A stretch of 64,000 nt of DNA, taken from Dipteronia dyeriana (lineage: Eukaryota; Streptophyta; Magnoliopsida; Sapindales; Sapindaceae). Location: the NCBI GenBank assembly GCA_032871835.1, contig CM065295.1, forward strand, positions 71,153,432-71,217,431, written 5' to 3'. The notes beneath the pieces were generated by a model, which saw only the letters and a list, made by a program, of their open reading frames with translations, was not told the DNA's origin and searched no databases. How positions within the stretch are numbered: position 1 is the first letter of the stretch; each line of letters begins with the position of its first letter. Made by a program: the position numbers and the translations under genes. This document shows positions 1-10,126 of this stretch, piece after piece.

Positions 1-1517
1 ACATTTAAATGTTTCTGTTGCATTAACTTCTGATATTTGGAATGCATGTTCCAAACAGGACTATTTATGTGTCACGAGACACTATTTAGATTATGACTGG
101 AGGATAACAAAAAGAATTATTGGTTTTCGTCCTATGGATTTTACACATACCGCAGAAAACATTTTTAATGTCGTTATTTTTGTTTTAGAAACATATGAAA
201 TCACGCAACGCATCCTTTCGATCACATTAGATAATGCATCTGCAAATACTAGCTCTATTGCATTGTTATTGCATTGTTTGTTGCAAGAAATATCCCGCAA
301 GATAGAGGTTATTTCTTCCATCAACGGTGTGTATGTCATATTATAAATTTAGTTGTACATGTTGGTTTAAAGCAGGTAAGGACCAAATAGATCGCATCAG
401 AGATGCCATTTCTTGGATTTACAGTTCTAATCCTAGATTCAGTGAATTCAAGAGACATTGTAAATTAAACAGTCTCAAACCCCGACGATTCCAAACTGAT
501 ATGCCGGTAAGGTGGAACTCTACTTATTTAATGTTGAAAAATTGTTTGGAATATGATACAACCATAACATATTTTTATAACATGAAATTGGCCGAAATAG
601 GTCAAACGGGAGCAAAAACACTTACCACAGACGATTGGTATGTGGCAAAGATTTTTGGTCAATTTTTAAAGATTTTTTATAATGCCACTGTAACTCTTTC
701 CGGAGTCTATTACCCCACATCTTCCCAGACAATTCATCAGATAGTGGAAATGTCTGAAGTGTTAAACAGTTATAGAGAAGATGAACATCCAGGCGCTACA
801 GTTGTTGCCATGGAGACAAAGTTGAAAAAATATTGGGCTAACATTCCTCTACTTTATGCCTTAAGTGTATAGTAGATCCTAGGGTTAAATTGTCTGGTTT
901 AGAAGTTTTGTTTGAGTTTATTGGTATTAATTTGTCAATAGATTATTCAGAACAAATTACTGACATTCGAACCAAGTTGTTCGAGATTTTTCGTATTTAT
1001 GAGAGCAGGTTTTGCAACATTGACAACCCCCCCCAAATCAACACAACCAGAGACAGAAACGAAGCAAACAAGTTGGAGCCTTCTAAAACGATGAAAAAAG
1101 GACAAATCAGCAAGTACTTCTTCAGGGCAAAGATCTGGCTCATCTTCTTCTACCGAACTGATTAGGTACCTTGAAGCACGGTTCGATGTTGTTGAAGACA
1201 ATGACGAGTTTGATTTGTTGTTATGGTGGAAGACATATACGTACAGGTATCCAGTTTTGTCACACTTAGCACGTGACATACTGGCTATTCTCGTGTCAAC
1301 GGTGTCTTCAGAACAAGCTTTCAGCACCAGTGGACGCATAATTGAACCAAGAAGAAGTTGTTTGTCTCCGGAGATGGTGGAGGTATTAACATGCCTTCGG
1401 GATTAGGAGCATGCTAAAAAAAGGTTGCAAAATCTAACTGTAGATAAAGAGCTTATTCTAAATTTCAACAATCTATATATTGATGACTCTGCAGGTAGTG
1501 GCCAGGGCCAGAACTAG
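1..1517 (+). pseudogene. hAT transposase (Ac/RICESLEEPER type), 5'-truncated and frameshifted
   Basis: This is a broken transposase that would have cut and joined hAT element ends in the nucleus. Reading along the plus strand, the frames give TSDIWNA (near the first catalytic Asp), LDNASAN (second catalytic Asp region), a CHIINL-type motif reached by a frameshift near 320-345, and RWNSTY near 510-525. The C-terminal hAT dimerisation domain follows at about 1205-1406 (LLWWKTY, VSTVSSEQAFSTSGR). Stops and frame changes at about 340, 870 and 1165-1205 break it into four pieces, and a TAG at 1515-1517 ends the last. The BED zinc finger that normally starts these proteins would lie left of the window. 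Family is clear; the gene is not functional as it stands. Confidence 0.88.
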
Positions 1518-1724
1518 GTTATACTTTTACATATGTATTTATTATTTACTTGTAAGTTGTAAAACGGTTGTACTCTTTTTCCCTTACCAAGTTTTTATGC
1601 CACTGGGTTTTTCTTGGTAAGGTTTTTAATGAAACAATCATGTAAATATGTAATACTGAATTTCATAAGTGAAAAATAATTAAATAAATAAAAAATTATT
1701 CGTTCTCTTTATTCATTTCAAATC

Positions 1725-1746
1725 CTAAACCCTAAATCCTAAATCC
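1725..1746 (+). repeat. Short telomere-like CCCTAAA-type run
   Basis: Three degenerate heptamers of the plant telomere type (CCTAAACCCTAAATCCTAAA) lie in the 3' region of the hAT element. Such short runs are common in plant DNA and this one is too short to suggest a former chromosome end. Confidence 0.5.
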
Positions 1747-2037
1747 AAACAAACGTAATTTGGAATATTATTTTGGACCAGACCTGCCAATCCAGCCGAA
1801 CCAGGCCCGCAAGGCCAGGCCCGCAAGGCCAGGCCCGCCAGACCAGACCGCTGACCGGCTTGACACGGCTCGCCTGAGGCAGGCCTGCGTGCCGTGCCTG
1901 GCCTCATCTTTCGAAAATGGGCCGAGCTTGGTCCGGCACACCCAAGGTTGCGTGCCAGGCCCTGCCCGACCTGTTTCCGTAAATGGACTGGCCAGGGCGT
2001 GCCTAATGGGCCAGGTCAGTCCATTTTGACACCACTG

Positions 2038-2756
2038 CTTAGGGCTGGCATTGTGTGACATGCTTGTGTGCTGCTAGTTGTTGTGATGGGCATGACAAAC
2101 CCAAAATTTTAGCTTTGAGGGGCTAAGATAAAATTAATATTGTAGATCACACGATCTTTAAACAATATCAGTAGAAATCTTATTTAATAATGAATGTGGA
2201 ATCCCGCATCAACGCATATGATACTTTTCAATAAAATATAAGCCTGTCAGGTGTTAAAAGTAATAATATAAATAGATATTAATTAATTAAAATGTAACAC
2301 GTTTATTTTATATTTAGAAAATTATTTATAACCACATCAATCTAATTTTATTCATAATTTTCATTTCAATTACATAATTAAAGAGTATATGAGAAAATAT
2401 CTTCTATTTTGTTGTAAAACCTAGACATATTCTTAACGGTATGAATAACTGAAATAATATTTTAATAGTTTATGCCTTATAAAATATAAATTTCAGTAGC
2501 TTAATTAAAATATCATTATACCATTGATATATTCAATTCACAATTATTTACATGTAATTTAATTATATAATATTCATGTCAAACAAAATTAACTTATATT
2601 AATTTTGAACAAAATTTAAACAATAAACTAATAAAATAAATTTTTCAAAATCATATTAATAATTATCCTATCAAAATAAATAATATAGGTAGTCGTTATA
2701 ATAGTTCAATATTTACTTATATTGTAATAAAGAAATCTAAAAAATAATAATATTAT
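2038..2756. other. AT-rich intergenic stretch, nothing recognised
   Basis: Very AT-rich DNA with many stops in all frames. I see no gene, repeat array or element boundary here. Confidence 0.6.
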
Positions 2757-2959
2757 GAGTAATGCTATATATTACACCTAAAAGCATAACTTTTCTATCA
2801 CACCACGTGTGGCAGTTGATGTGTCAATTGATGAGTAGATACATAGATAAGTGAAATAAATCATCATTAATGTGTATATACTCACAAATTGATATATCAG
2901 CTGCTACATGTGTTGTGATGTAAAAGTTATGATTCTGGATATGATATCTAGCATTACTC
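2757..2959. mobile_element. MITE with near full-length hairpin
   Basis: The left end (GAGTAATGCTATATATTACA) and the reverse complement of the right end (GAGTAATGCTAGATATCATA) pair, and pairing continues through roughly the first 80 bp of each side, including shared GCATAACTTTT/TCATAACTTTT and CACCACGTG/CACAACATG blocks. The element is about 203 bp with no coding capacity. It is flanked on both sides by TATTAT (2751-2756 and 2960-2965), a possible target duplication, although the surroundings are AT-rich enough for this to arise by chance. The superfamily is unclear; the long inverted repeat would suit a Mutator-like or hAT-like MITE. Confidence 0.75.
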
Positions 2960-3304
2960 TATTATATATATAATATATACTAGATTAGGTAATAATGTAT
3001 GAAATAATATGAAATTAAAATATTAGAATGGATCGGTTTTGTTTTCATAGTTAATAAAATTATGGAAATAAAAATTATGAGTTAATTTATATTATTAAAA
3101 TAATAAAAGGACAAGATAATATTATCGTCTACCTTATATTTATATGTCACATTTTATGTACACCATATATATATATATAATTGGTTTACATTTTAATTTA
3201 GGTAAAATAGATTTAAGTGTTATGTTGGGTGATGCAGTGATGTGTGTTGTTTGCTAACATGCTAACATTGGGCAGTGAACTGTGTGCATGTGTCTGGCGC
3301 GCAT
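2960..3304. other. AT-rich intergenic stretch, nothing recognised
   Basis: AT-rich DNA without a supported gene. It includes a short (TA)n run near 3169-3180 and leads into the GGGTTT-rich element that follows. Confidence 0.5.
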
Positions 3305-4101
3305 GTGAATGACAATGGGTCGAGTTTGGACGGGTTTAAAAAAAAAATCCAAACCTATAAAAGAAAATGACATTTAGATCCACCCATGAACTCACGAAAT
3401 GTAGCACGGGTTTGGGTTTGGGTTTGGGTTTTTCCTACGGATTTTAGCAATATTCAGATCCGCCCATAAACCCGTGAACTCATGAGGATTTATTGTTCCA
3501 AAGTGACTCACTCTTATGTGCGTAACTCGGTTTGATTCAAACCCAGTTACCGACAGTCATCCACGTTAGTTTCCTTCTTTCAAATTTCAGAGAAAATGAA
3601 AAAAAAATATAAGCAAAAAAAGACTTAAAAATGTCTAAGAAGAAGAAGAAGAAGACAACGAGTTTTAATTTTGAAGAGAAAAAGCAAAAAATAAACTAAG
3701 TTACAGAGAAAATAAATGAAGAAGTTGAGTTTTAATTTTGAAGAGTGTGGGGGTTGAAGATCGAGAAAAAAAGAAAATGAAGACTAAAAATAAAAAGAAA
3801 AAGAAAAAGAAAAAGAAAAATAATAATCAAATATATTTTAAAATCTAAAGAGACAAATAATGGGGTTCAACTCTATGTGATGTAAGACAAAAACAAAATA
3901 TAAAAGTAATTATTATAATATTATTTGTTAAATAATTATTAAATCAAATGGGTTCACGAGTTCGGGTTTGGTTTTTTTTCCACACCCGAATCCGAACTCA
4001 AACCCTTGACGGGTTGAGATTTCAAATCCAAATCCATTCACAGGTTCTATTTGCACATACCAAACCCTTTCCAAACGGGTTGGGTTTAATTGTCATCCCT
4101 A
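3305..4101. mobile_element. Non-autonomous hAT-type element
   Basis: The left end reads GAATGACAATGGGTCGAGTT and the right end reads AATTGTCATCCCT, giving an inverted ATGACAAT core. Inside both ends are GGGTTTGGGTTT / AAACCCAAACCC words (3310-3475 and 3945-4090), the subterminal repeat style of plant hAT elements with GGGATGACAAT ends. The interior is purine-rich (AAGAAG and AAAAAG runs at 3600-3830) and has no coding capacity. No clear 8-bp target duplication is visible, so the ends are uncertain by a few bases. Confidence 0.55.
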
Positions 4102-4203
4102 TATATGCATTATGGATGAGTATTATGGCTTGTTCGGTACGGGGACGAGACATGACAAGACTAGACATGACTGCGATTCGGTTAGGCCAAACAGTTTCAA
4201 GAT

Positions 4204-4248
4204 GTTGGGCCAACGTCTAGGTGACGTCACCTGGACGTTGGGTCCAAC
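4204..4248. repeat. 45-bp imperfect palindrome in hAT 5' subterminal region
   Basis: Two arms of about 22 bases, starting GTTGGGCCAACG and ending CGTTGGGTCCAAC, meet at a GACGTC centre (4223-4228). The position 37 bp inside the element's left end fits a subterminal transposase-binding or fold-back site, but that role is inferred. Confidence 0.65.
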
Positions 4249-4479
4249 GGGCAATTTTTTTTGTTTTTTTTTCACTTTTTTTTCTATAACCCCCCTCCCA
4301 AAAAAAACATTTCTCCTCACACCAATTCTCTCTCAATTATTAAATTGTTTATATTTATTTTATTGCAATTAATTTCTTTTTAATCAATTCAAAATCATTG
4401 TGAACAATTTTTCCAAATTTATTTCCACCCATTTTTTTGTGTAATTTTTTCAAGAGGTTTTTACAATTCAATTTTTTAA

Positions 4480-6660
4480 ATGGCAAGTGGAAGTGGAGCT
4501 GGAGACGCTCCAAAGCGTTCCATTTCCTAAACTGGTAAGGGTCATATGTCGGAGCCGGTGCCGGTGCCGGTCCAGTAAAATAATATCGGTTTTAACGACA
4601 CTGCTTACCATGAGTTCCTATAACGACAAGTCTATCTTGAATCCCTAAACTATCCAACCAATCATAATCCCTCTTTAATAATTTATGAACCTGATGCTAG
4701 TTAGCCTAGCCCCAATATCTAAAGTCAATCAGAATATATGCTCGATCCATGTCGAGATCCATATTTTGAAGTACCACATATTAAAGAGATCTTAGAAAAG
4801 GATAAGAACCAATCCAAATATGATCTCTTCGTATACCATATGACTAAAATTACGAAAGAGGATGGAAAGAGGTACACGGTTTGCAATTACTACCCCAAAG
4901 AATTTAAGTGGACTAAATATGGAAGATACAACACATATTGGAAGCATAATATGTCCCATCATCCAGCAGAACATGCCAGGTCGAGTACACAATCTCAAAA
5001 TTTCAGGTTCACTACCTCTAACACTTAATTATTTAAATATAGTGATCAAACTAATAGAGAAGAATTAGCTAGAATGGTAGTTGTAGAACATTTACCTTTT
5101 GGTTTTGGTGAAAAGGTTGGTTTTATTAATTATTGTTATAGAGCATTAAATCCTATTGCATGTCGTGTTTCTAGAACCACTCTCACACGTACACTTTATG
5201 TTATTTATATATAAAAAAAATTGAAAAAAATATTTTGAGAACTAAAAAGGTAATGTTTCCGTATGTGCCGACATATGGATTGATCATTATCGAATGCATT
5301 CATACTTGGGTGTATCTTGTCATTATATGGACAAAACATGGATAATACAAAATAGAATTCTTACATATAGAGTTTTTGATGATGCACATACTGCCGATAA
5401 TAATTATAAAAATATGAAAATGATTTTTTGAGAGTATAAAATTGAAAACAAAAAATTCAATTGGTTTTGATAATGCTTCCAACAATATGACAGATATTCA
5501 CGCTTTAATTGAATTATGCAAACCATATTTTAATAGTAAATTTGTTCATAAAAAATGTTTGTGCCATGTTTTAAATTTATATGTTCAAAAAGGTTTGGAA
5601 ATTCTTCAAGCTTTTATTAAGCCCATTAAAAATGTCCTCTTTTATTTGTGGAAACATCCTTCTGCTATGAAAGCATGGGTAAGATTTTGTAAACAGGTAG
5701 GTAGACGTTCTATTAGATTTTCTCGTGATGTTTTAAGTTGGAATTCTACTTATAAATTGCTTTCTGAGTTATGATTATAGGGATTTATTAGTTCTTTTAT
5801 GCAATATAATGTTAGCCAAATCAATCTTTATCCACACTATTGGGATATTTGAACAAAAATTTATAATTTCTTAAAAGTCTTTAATAGTACTACTAACAAT
5901 GTCTAGTATTTATTATCCTTACTCAATTATTTATTATTGAGAGTTGTAATATTGCTGGTGCATTTTCTGAATGTTCATCTGATAGACAATTAGAGGCATG
6001 CATTGAACCGATGAAAAAAAAATGGTTAGACTATTATAGGGAGTTTCCAACTGGTTATTTGCTTACATTGTGTTTTGACCCACGTTGTAAATTAAAAAAA
6101 TTGACTAATTATTTAACTCTTTATTATGAATGTTTAGAAATAGAAGTAGATATTCATACTTATTGTTCTATAATTAAAACATTATTTTATCAGTTATATG
6201 TTGAATATCGTAGCATGTATAGTTAATAACTTAATATTAGTGTTCCACAAACTCAAAATGTATCTCATACTCAATCTTCTGGATTATTGGGGTTAGGGTC
6301 TCAACTGTTATCCCAAAGACCAAAAAATTACGAGCTTTTCTTCTTCTTCATCAAGCTCCGTCTCATATTCCAAGATTGAAACTTATCACAATACCAGTTT
6401 TGAGTTTATGGGAGACAGTGATACAGAACAATTTGATATCCTACATTGGTGGAGGGATAATAAAAAGCGCTTCCCAATCTTGGCTATAATAGCCAAACAA
6501 CTTCTTGCAACACAAGTTTCTACAGTGGTTATGGAATAAGAGTTTAGCGTCGGTGAAAATATTCTGGACGCAAGACTTTCGATTTTGAGTCCAGAATCAA
6601 TTCAACTCCAAGTTTGTATTGATGATTGGACCAAGGTGCAAAACGGAAAACAAGAACTTG
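4480..6660 (+). pseudogene. hAT transposase (BED zinc finger type), frameshifted
   Basis: Likely start ATG at 4480 (MASGSGAGD), with a stop after about 10 codons. A degenerate BED-type zinc finger follows near 4800-4960 (CNYYPKEFKW), where the first Cys pair is already damaged. The catalytic core is partly readable at 5440-5775 (SIGFDNASNN, CLCHVLNLYVQKGL, SWNSTYKLL). The 6011-6226 piece (FDPRCKLKKL) is the alpha-helical insertion part. The hAT dimerisation domain is at 6420-6620 (FDILHWWRDN, FSVGENILDARLSILSPE) and carries an in-frame TAG at 6538-6540. Many stops and frame changes separate the pieces, so it makes no functional protein. It differs from the transposase at the left edge, so these are two separate hAT families. 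Confidence 0.85.
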
Positions 6661-6829
6661 CCACACCACTGAAACAGAAGGCAACGATTAGTTACAGATT
6701 TACAGTCCTAACTCACCTTACAGCTCACGGTTTCATTGAACCGACAATAAAAGGTAAAAGAACTACGTGGTCTTTGATTCCTGTAAACCCAGGAGGATAC
6801 GTAGGCAACTTAATTGTGGTACAAATTAA

Positions 6830-7199
6830 GGAGTCGTTTGTTTTTTTCCACTTAAAATTTAATGGGTCTTAATCATAATTATTAAGTTGTTTTATTTGTT
6901 TATTTAAGTGGTCAAACAACTTAAAAGTACCAAAAAACAACTTAAAATAAAAAGTAAAAAATCATGATTTTTCACTTAATTACAAATCACTGAATTGCAT
7001 TAAATGCAATCCAAAATCTTTTATTCCGATATTATCCCCATATATAACATATTTTTAATTTCATCATAATTATATATGGTATTGAAATATATTTTTTAAT
7101 ATATTACTTATTTTAAACAACTTTAAAATAAAAAAGAACCCTAATCACTTCTCATATTGGTGTTTAATATCAATATTATTTTATGATATTAGGGTGATG

Positions 7200-7249
<50 letters not shown>

Positions 7250-7639
7250 GAGAGAGAGAGAGTGTGTGTGTGTGTTTTGTGTGAGTTTTCCTATTGTCCA
7301 TTTTATTTTTTGAATTTTTTTTCTTTTCTTTTCTTTTCTTTTCTCAGTACAAATGAAGTTTGTTTGTAATCGAAAAAGAAGATCGATCATATATGTTCAT
7401 ATATAATTATTATTTTTGGATTTTTTTTATTCCATATTATATGTATATTTATTTAATATGGGTATAAGTGTAAAATATTTATTTTCAGATAATTTTACTT
7501 TTAAGAAACAAACGTGTTGACAATACATTCATATGTGAGAAAAAAAAAACATGTCATTGAAGTTCAGATTTCAGTCCCTATTCAGTCTTAAGAAAAATTC
7601 ATGATTGTTCAGTCTTCAGATAAAAAAACAAACGACCCC
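6830..7639. mobile_element. Tourist-like (PIF/Harbinger) MITE
   Basis: The left end GGAGTCGTTTGTTTTTTT and the reverse complement of the right end GGGGTCGTTTGTTTTTTT differ by one base. Both sides are flanked by TAA (6827-6829, 7640-7642), the 3-bp target of PIF/Harbinger elements. The 810-bp interior is AT-rich and non-coding, with microsatellites at about 7204-7275. It splits the 3' untranslated region of hAT element no. 2, so it is younger than that element. Confidence 0.85.
7204..7275. repeat. Compound microsatellite (TA)n-(AG)n-(TG)n
   Basis: A (TA)n tract is followed directly by (AG)n and (TG)n tracts inside the Tourist-like MITE, with a TTTTC-repeat stretch shortly after at 7318-7345. 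Confidence 0.95.
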
Positions 7640-7890
7640 TAAGTGCAAGACCAATTTAAATTTTCTAGTTTTACACTTTTATTTCAATAATTTTTTTTTA
7701 GTTTTTTTATATATTTATTTTATTTTAATTTTGGCTTACTCAATAAAATTTATTTACAATTTCACATCATTACATGTCTTATGTCTAATATTTTTTTTAG
7801 TTAGTATAATAGTATGTAAAAAAAATTAAAGAAAAACACAAATTGAACCGCCTAAACCTCTGAACCGGATTGGAACCGAACCACGGTCTA

Positions 7891-8164
7891 CTCTAGACAA
7901 GACATGATAGGACAAGACAGTTGTTCCATATTGTGTTTGAAATATTTGGAACAGAATTATGGACTATACTGTTATATATTTGGTATGGCTGAGACTACAC
8001 GAGACAAGAAGTTCAAATGATTAAAGTACCATTCTTGTCATGTTTAGTGTTTATTACCATATAATAGTGATATATGTGACAGGATAGGTCAATATTTATT
8101 TGATTTTATTAAATAAATATTATTATATATCATATTTAACAAAAATAATAATATTGTAATTGAA
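7891..8164. other. Non-coding stretch, remnant of an older repeat
   Basis: Contains repeated GACAAGAC/GAGACAAGA words at 7895-8010 like those just left of hAT element no. 2 (4130-4166), then AT-rich DNA. Probably one older element split by the hAT insertion. No gene is seen. Confidence 0.4.
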
Positions 8165-8333
8165 AAATATTTTTAAGATATGAGATTTGACCCGAAGAGA
8201 TTCGTTTTCATGAAAAGAGGGTGGGAAATCAGAAATTTTTATTTCTTCAATACACATTTGAATCAGGATAGATGCTTCACTGGAAATGCCAAGTGTATGT
8301 CGACTATAAACTCCTATGGGAAAGAGTCGACAT
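8165..8333 (-). pseudogene. F-box protein fragment (first copy)
   Basis: Reading leftwards from an ATG at 8333, the frames give a decayed F-box motif: EFIVDIHLAFPVKHL then FKC, with a frameshift and a stop. It aligns over about 170 bp with the F-box start of the longer pseudogene at 17552-18533. The similarity extends upstream of both start codons (8334-8440 against 18534-18640), so the two are tandem gene copies rather than isolated domain hits. The rest of this copy is missing beyond 8165, where AT-rich repeat DNA starts. An intact gene of this type would encode a substrate receptor of an SCF ubiquitin ligase. Confidence 0.6.
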
Positions 8334-9035
8334 GGCAGCATGACTCCTGCAAAGATAATGGCATATGTTTTTTGTTTCTAAAATCAGTAACAAAGTAACA
8401 AGTGAAAGTATTAAAGATAAATGCCCATTAATTAAAGAAGTTACTATAACTTTTAAGTGGGTGAAACAAGACTCTCCACATATACATGTATATCATTCCA
8501 GCTCCACTCACCTCCAAAGTCCATAATCTACTCAGTACCATTACTTGTTGGATATAACTTGTATTTTCATGTTTACCAAACATGATTCAATCAATGCAGA
8601 AACTTTCTAGAGATGTGGAAAACATTTGGAAGTAGGAGATCATATTTGAGGAAGGCTTGAAGACCGAAGAACAAATGAAGAACCGGATTCTAGAAGAAAC
8701 CGAGGCATGGACTGCGATGGACTAACCGACGTGCAGACCTTGGTCAATTCCAGTAAGATCAACACATTTTGACCGCGACAAAGGCAAAAGACGCATAATG
8801 CGGTATTATGAGCGGTTGTTTCCAAAGGCATTCTGCAGGACGGGCACAGGTTGCAAACTGCTGCCCAAACCGCAGTGATGGCGTATTTTGCAAAGATAAG
8901 GAAAGTTGCTCAAATCAGCAAAGGTTTGCTTTTGGGAAGTTTTTTTGCGTAAAGGAAAAGAACTTTACATGAAACATGAAGTCTTATATATGAAGAACAG
9001 TTTTTCCTTATAGGACTCAAACTCATTGTAACTAG

Positions 9036-9043
9036 TATAAATA
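9036..9043 (+). promoter_or_regulatory. TATA box of the copia-like LTR
   Basis: TATAAATA in the expected place within the LTR, about 490 bp from its 5' end. This supports the plus-strand orientation of the LTR. Confidence 0.5.
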
Positions 9044-9572
9044 GAACCTAGTAACTAAGTTATTATGTGTGGACTTAAATAGCAAATTCTAGAGAGATCT
9101 CATAAATGAGGCATTGAGTGTAATTGGGTTTGGGGTTTTAGGGAGAAAATTGTTGTAAAAATTTGTTGTATAGTGGGGGTTCAAAAAATTAATGGCACCT
9201 TTTTGAGGTGTTGTTGTGTAAATAGCACCACATTAATAAATCATGTTTAAAAGACACCATTTAAAGTAAGGATACCAAAACACCCATGCCATCACCTTCG
9301 TTGTGAAGAAAGAGAGAAAAAGTAAAAACAAAAAAAATGAATCGACGGCTTCGTGTTCACGGAGACGGTACCGGAACTTGGAAACCAGTTTATCGTTGAA
9401 CAGAATATTGCAATCGATCGAGGTTAGTTGAGCATTGAATTTGTATCGTTTTGGTTGTTGATTAATTGAATGAAATGTTAGATTAGGTTTTATTTGTAGA
9501 TCTGAGAATGAAAATGGGTTGGGTTAGGTTAGGGTTTTGTATTTGTAAAAAAGTTGTTGAAGAAGATGAAAT

Positions 9573-10070
9573 CGAGCTTCGAGCATTTGTATAAAATCTC
9601 AGAGTTTTTATACAAAAGCTCGAAGCTCTTATACAAAAGCTCGATCCGAGCTTTTCTAAAAGTGTCGAGCTTTTATATAAAAGCTCGAAGCTTTTTTACA
9701 AAAACACGATCCGAGCTTTTGTAATAGCGTCGAGCTTTTATATAAAAGCTCGAAGCTTTTTTACAAAAGCTCGATCCGAGCTTTTATAACAGCGTCCATC
9801 TTTTGTATACAAATTCTCAAAGTTTTATACAAAAGCTCAGAGCTTTTATAAAACCACGATCCGAGCTTTTATATAAAAGCTCAACGCTTTAATATAACCT
9901 CGATCCGAACTTTTGTATAAAATCTCGAAGCTTTTATACAAAAGCTCGGAGTTTTATACAAAAGCTCACAACTTGTATACAAAAGCTCCGAGCTTTTACA
10001 CAAAAGTTTGGAGCTTGATAAGCGAGCTTTTATCTTCAAGCTCCGAGCTTTTGTCAAGGTTAGAGCTTGT
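9573..10070. repeat. Palindromic GAGCTTTT repeat array, left MULE end
   Basis: About 500 bp made of many copies of short words such as AAAAGCTCGATCCGAGCTTTT minus one base at either end, and TATACAAAAGCTCG in both orientations. The units GAGCTTTT and AAAAGCTC alternate every 15-40 bp, so the whole block is rich in hairpins. It lies between the terminal inverted repeat and the start of the Ulp1-like gene, so it is also that gene's 5' region. A matching array sits inside the right end of the MULE. Confidence 0.9.
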
Positions 10071-10126
10071 TATTTCTGAGGATTTCACAGGGCCAAAAAA
10101 TTAATTTTGTTGTTGTTTAATTTCAG

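Larger units (their letters stand above)
1..2037 (+). mobile_element. hAT-superfamily DNA transposon, 3' part, decayed
   Basis: This element starts beyond the left edge of the window. It holds a broken hAT transposase (1-1517), then an AT-rich 3' region, then a GC-rich subterminal block (about 1775-2020) full of short GGCCAGGCC/GGCCCG-type words. It ends near 2037 with TTTTGACACCACTG. The reverse complement of that end has the form expected for a hAT terminal inverted repeat. The 5' end is outside the window, so neither the paired inverted repeat nor the 8-bp target duplication can be checked. The right boundary is therefore an inference. Confidence 0.7.
4167..7890 (+). mobile_element. hAT-superfamily DNA transposon no. 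2, decayed, with nested MITE
   Basis: Left end ATGACTGCGATTCGGTT and the reverse complement of the right end TAGACCGTGGTTCGGTT match at 13 of 17 positions. The flanking octamers GACTAGAC (4159-4166) and CTCTAGAC (7891-7898) match at 6 of 8 positions. Together these give an old hAT element with 8-bp target duplication. It carries a broken transposase (4480 to about 6660), and a PIF/Harbinger-type MITE interrupts its 3' untranslated region (6830-7639). Outside it on both sides is DNA rich in GACAAGACATG words (about 4130-4166 and 7891-8010), probably an older repeat that it landed in. Confidence 0.75.

Noticed and set aside
1725..1746. Interstitial telomere as mark of a chromosome fusion
   Set aside because: Only about three imperfect heptamers; too short and such runs are common.
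1725..2061. Open frames on both strands in GC-rich DNA (Pro/Ala/Arg-rich)
   Set aside because: Low-complexity translation of GGCCAGGCC-type subterminal repeats of the hAT element; no domain and no codon signal.
9573..10070. CRISPR-like array
   Set aside because: Repeats are short, alternate in orientation and have irregular spacing. The DNA is a plant transposon, so CRISPR does not apply.
9913..10104. 63-codon frame rich in YTKA repeats
   Set aside because: It is the translation of the GAGCTTTT palindrome array, which lacks stops in one frame by chance.
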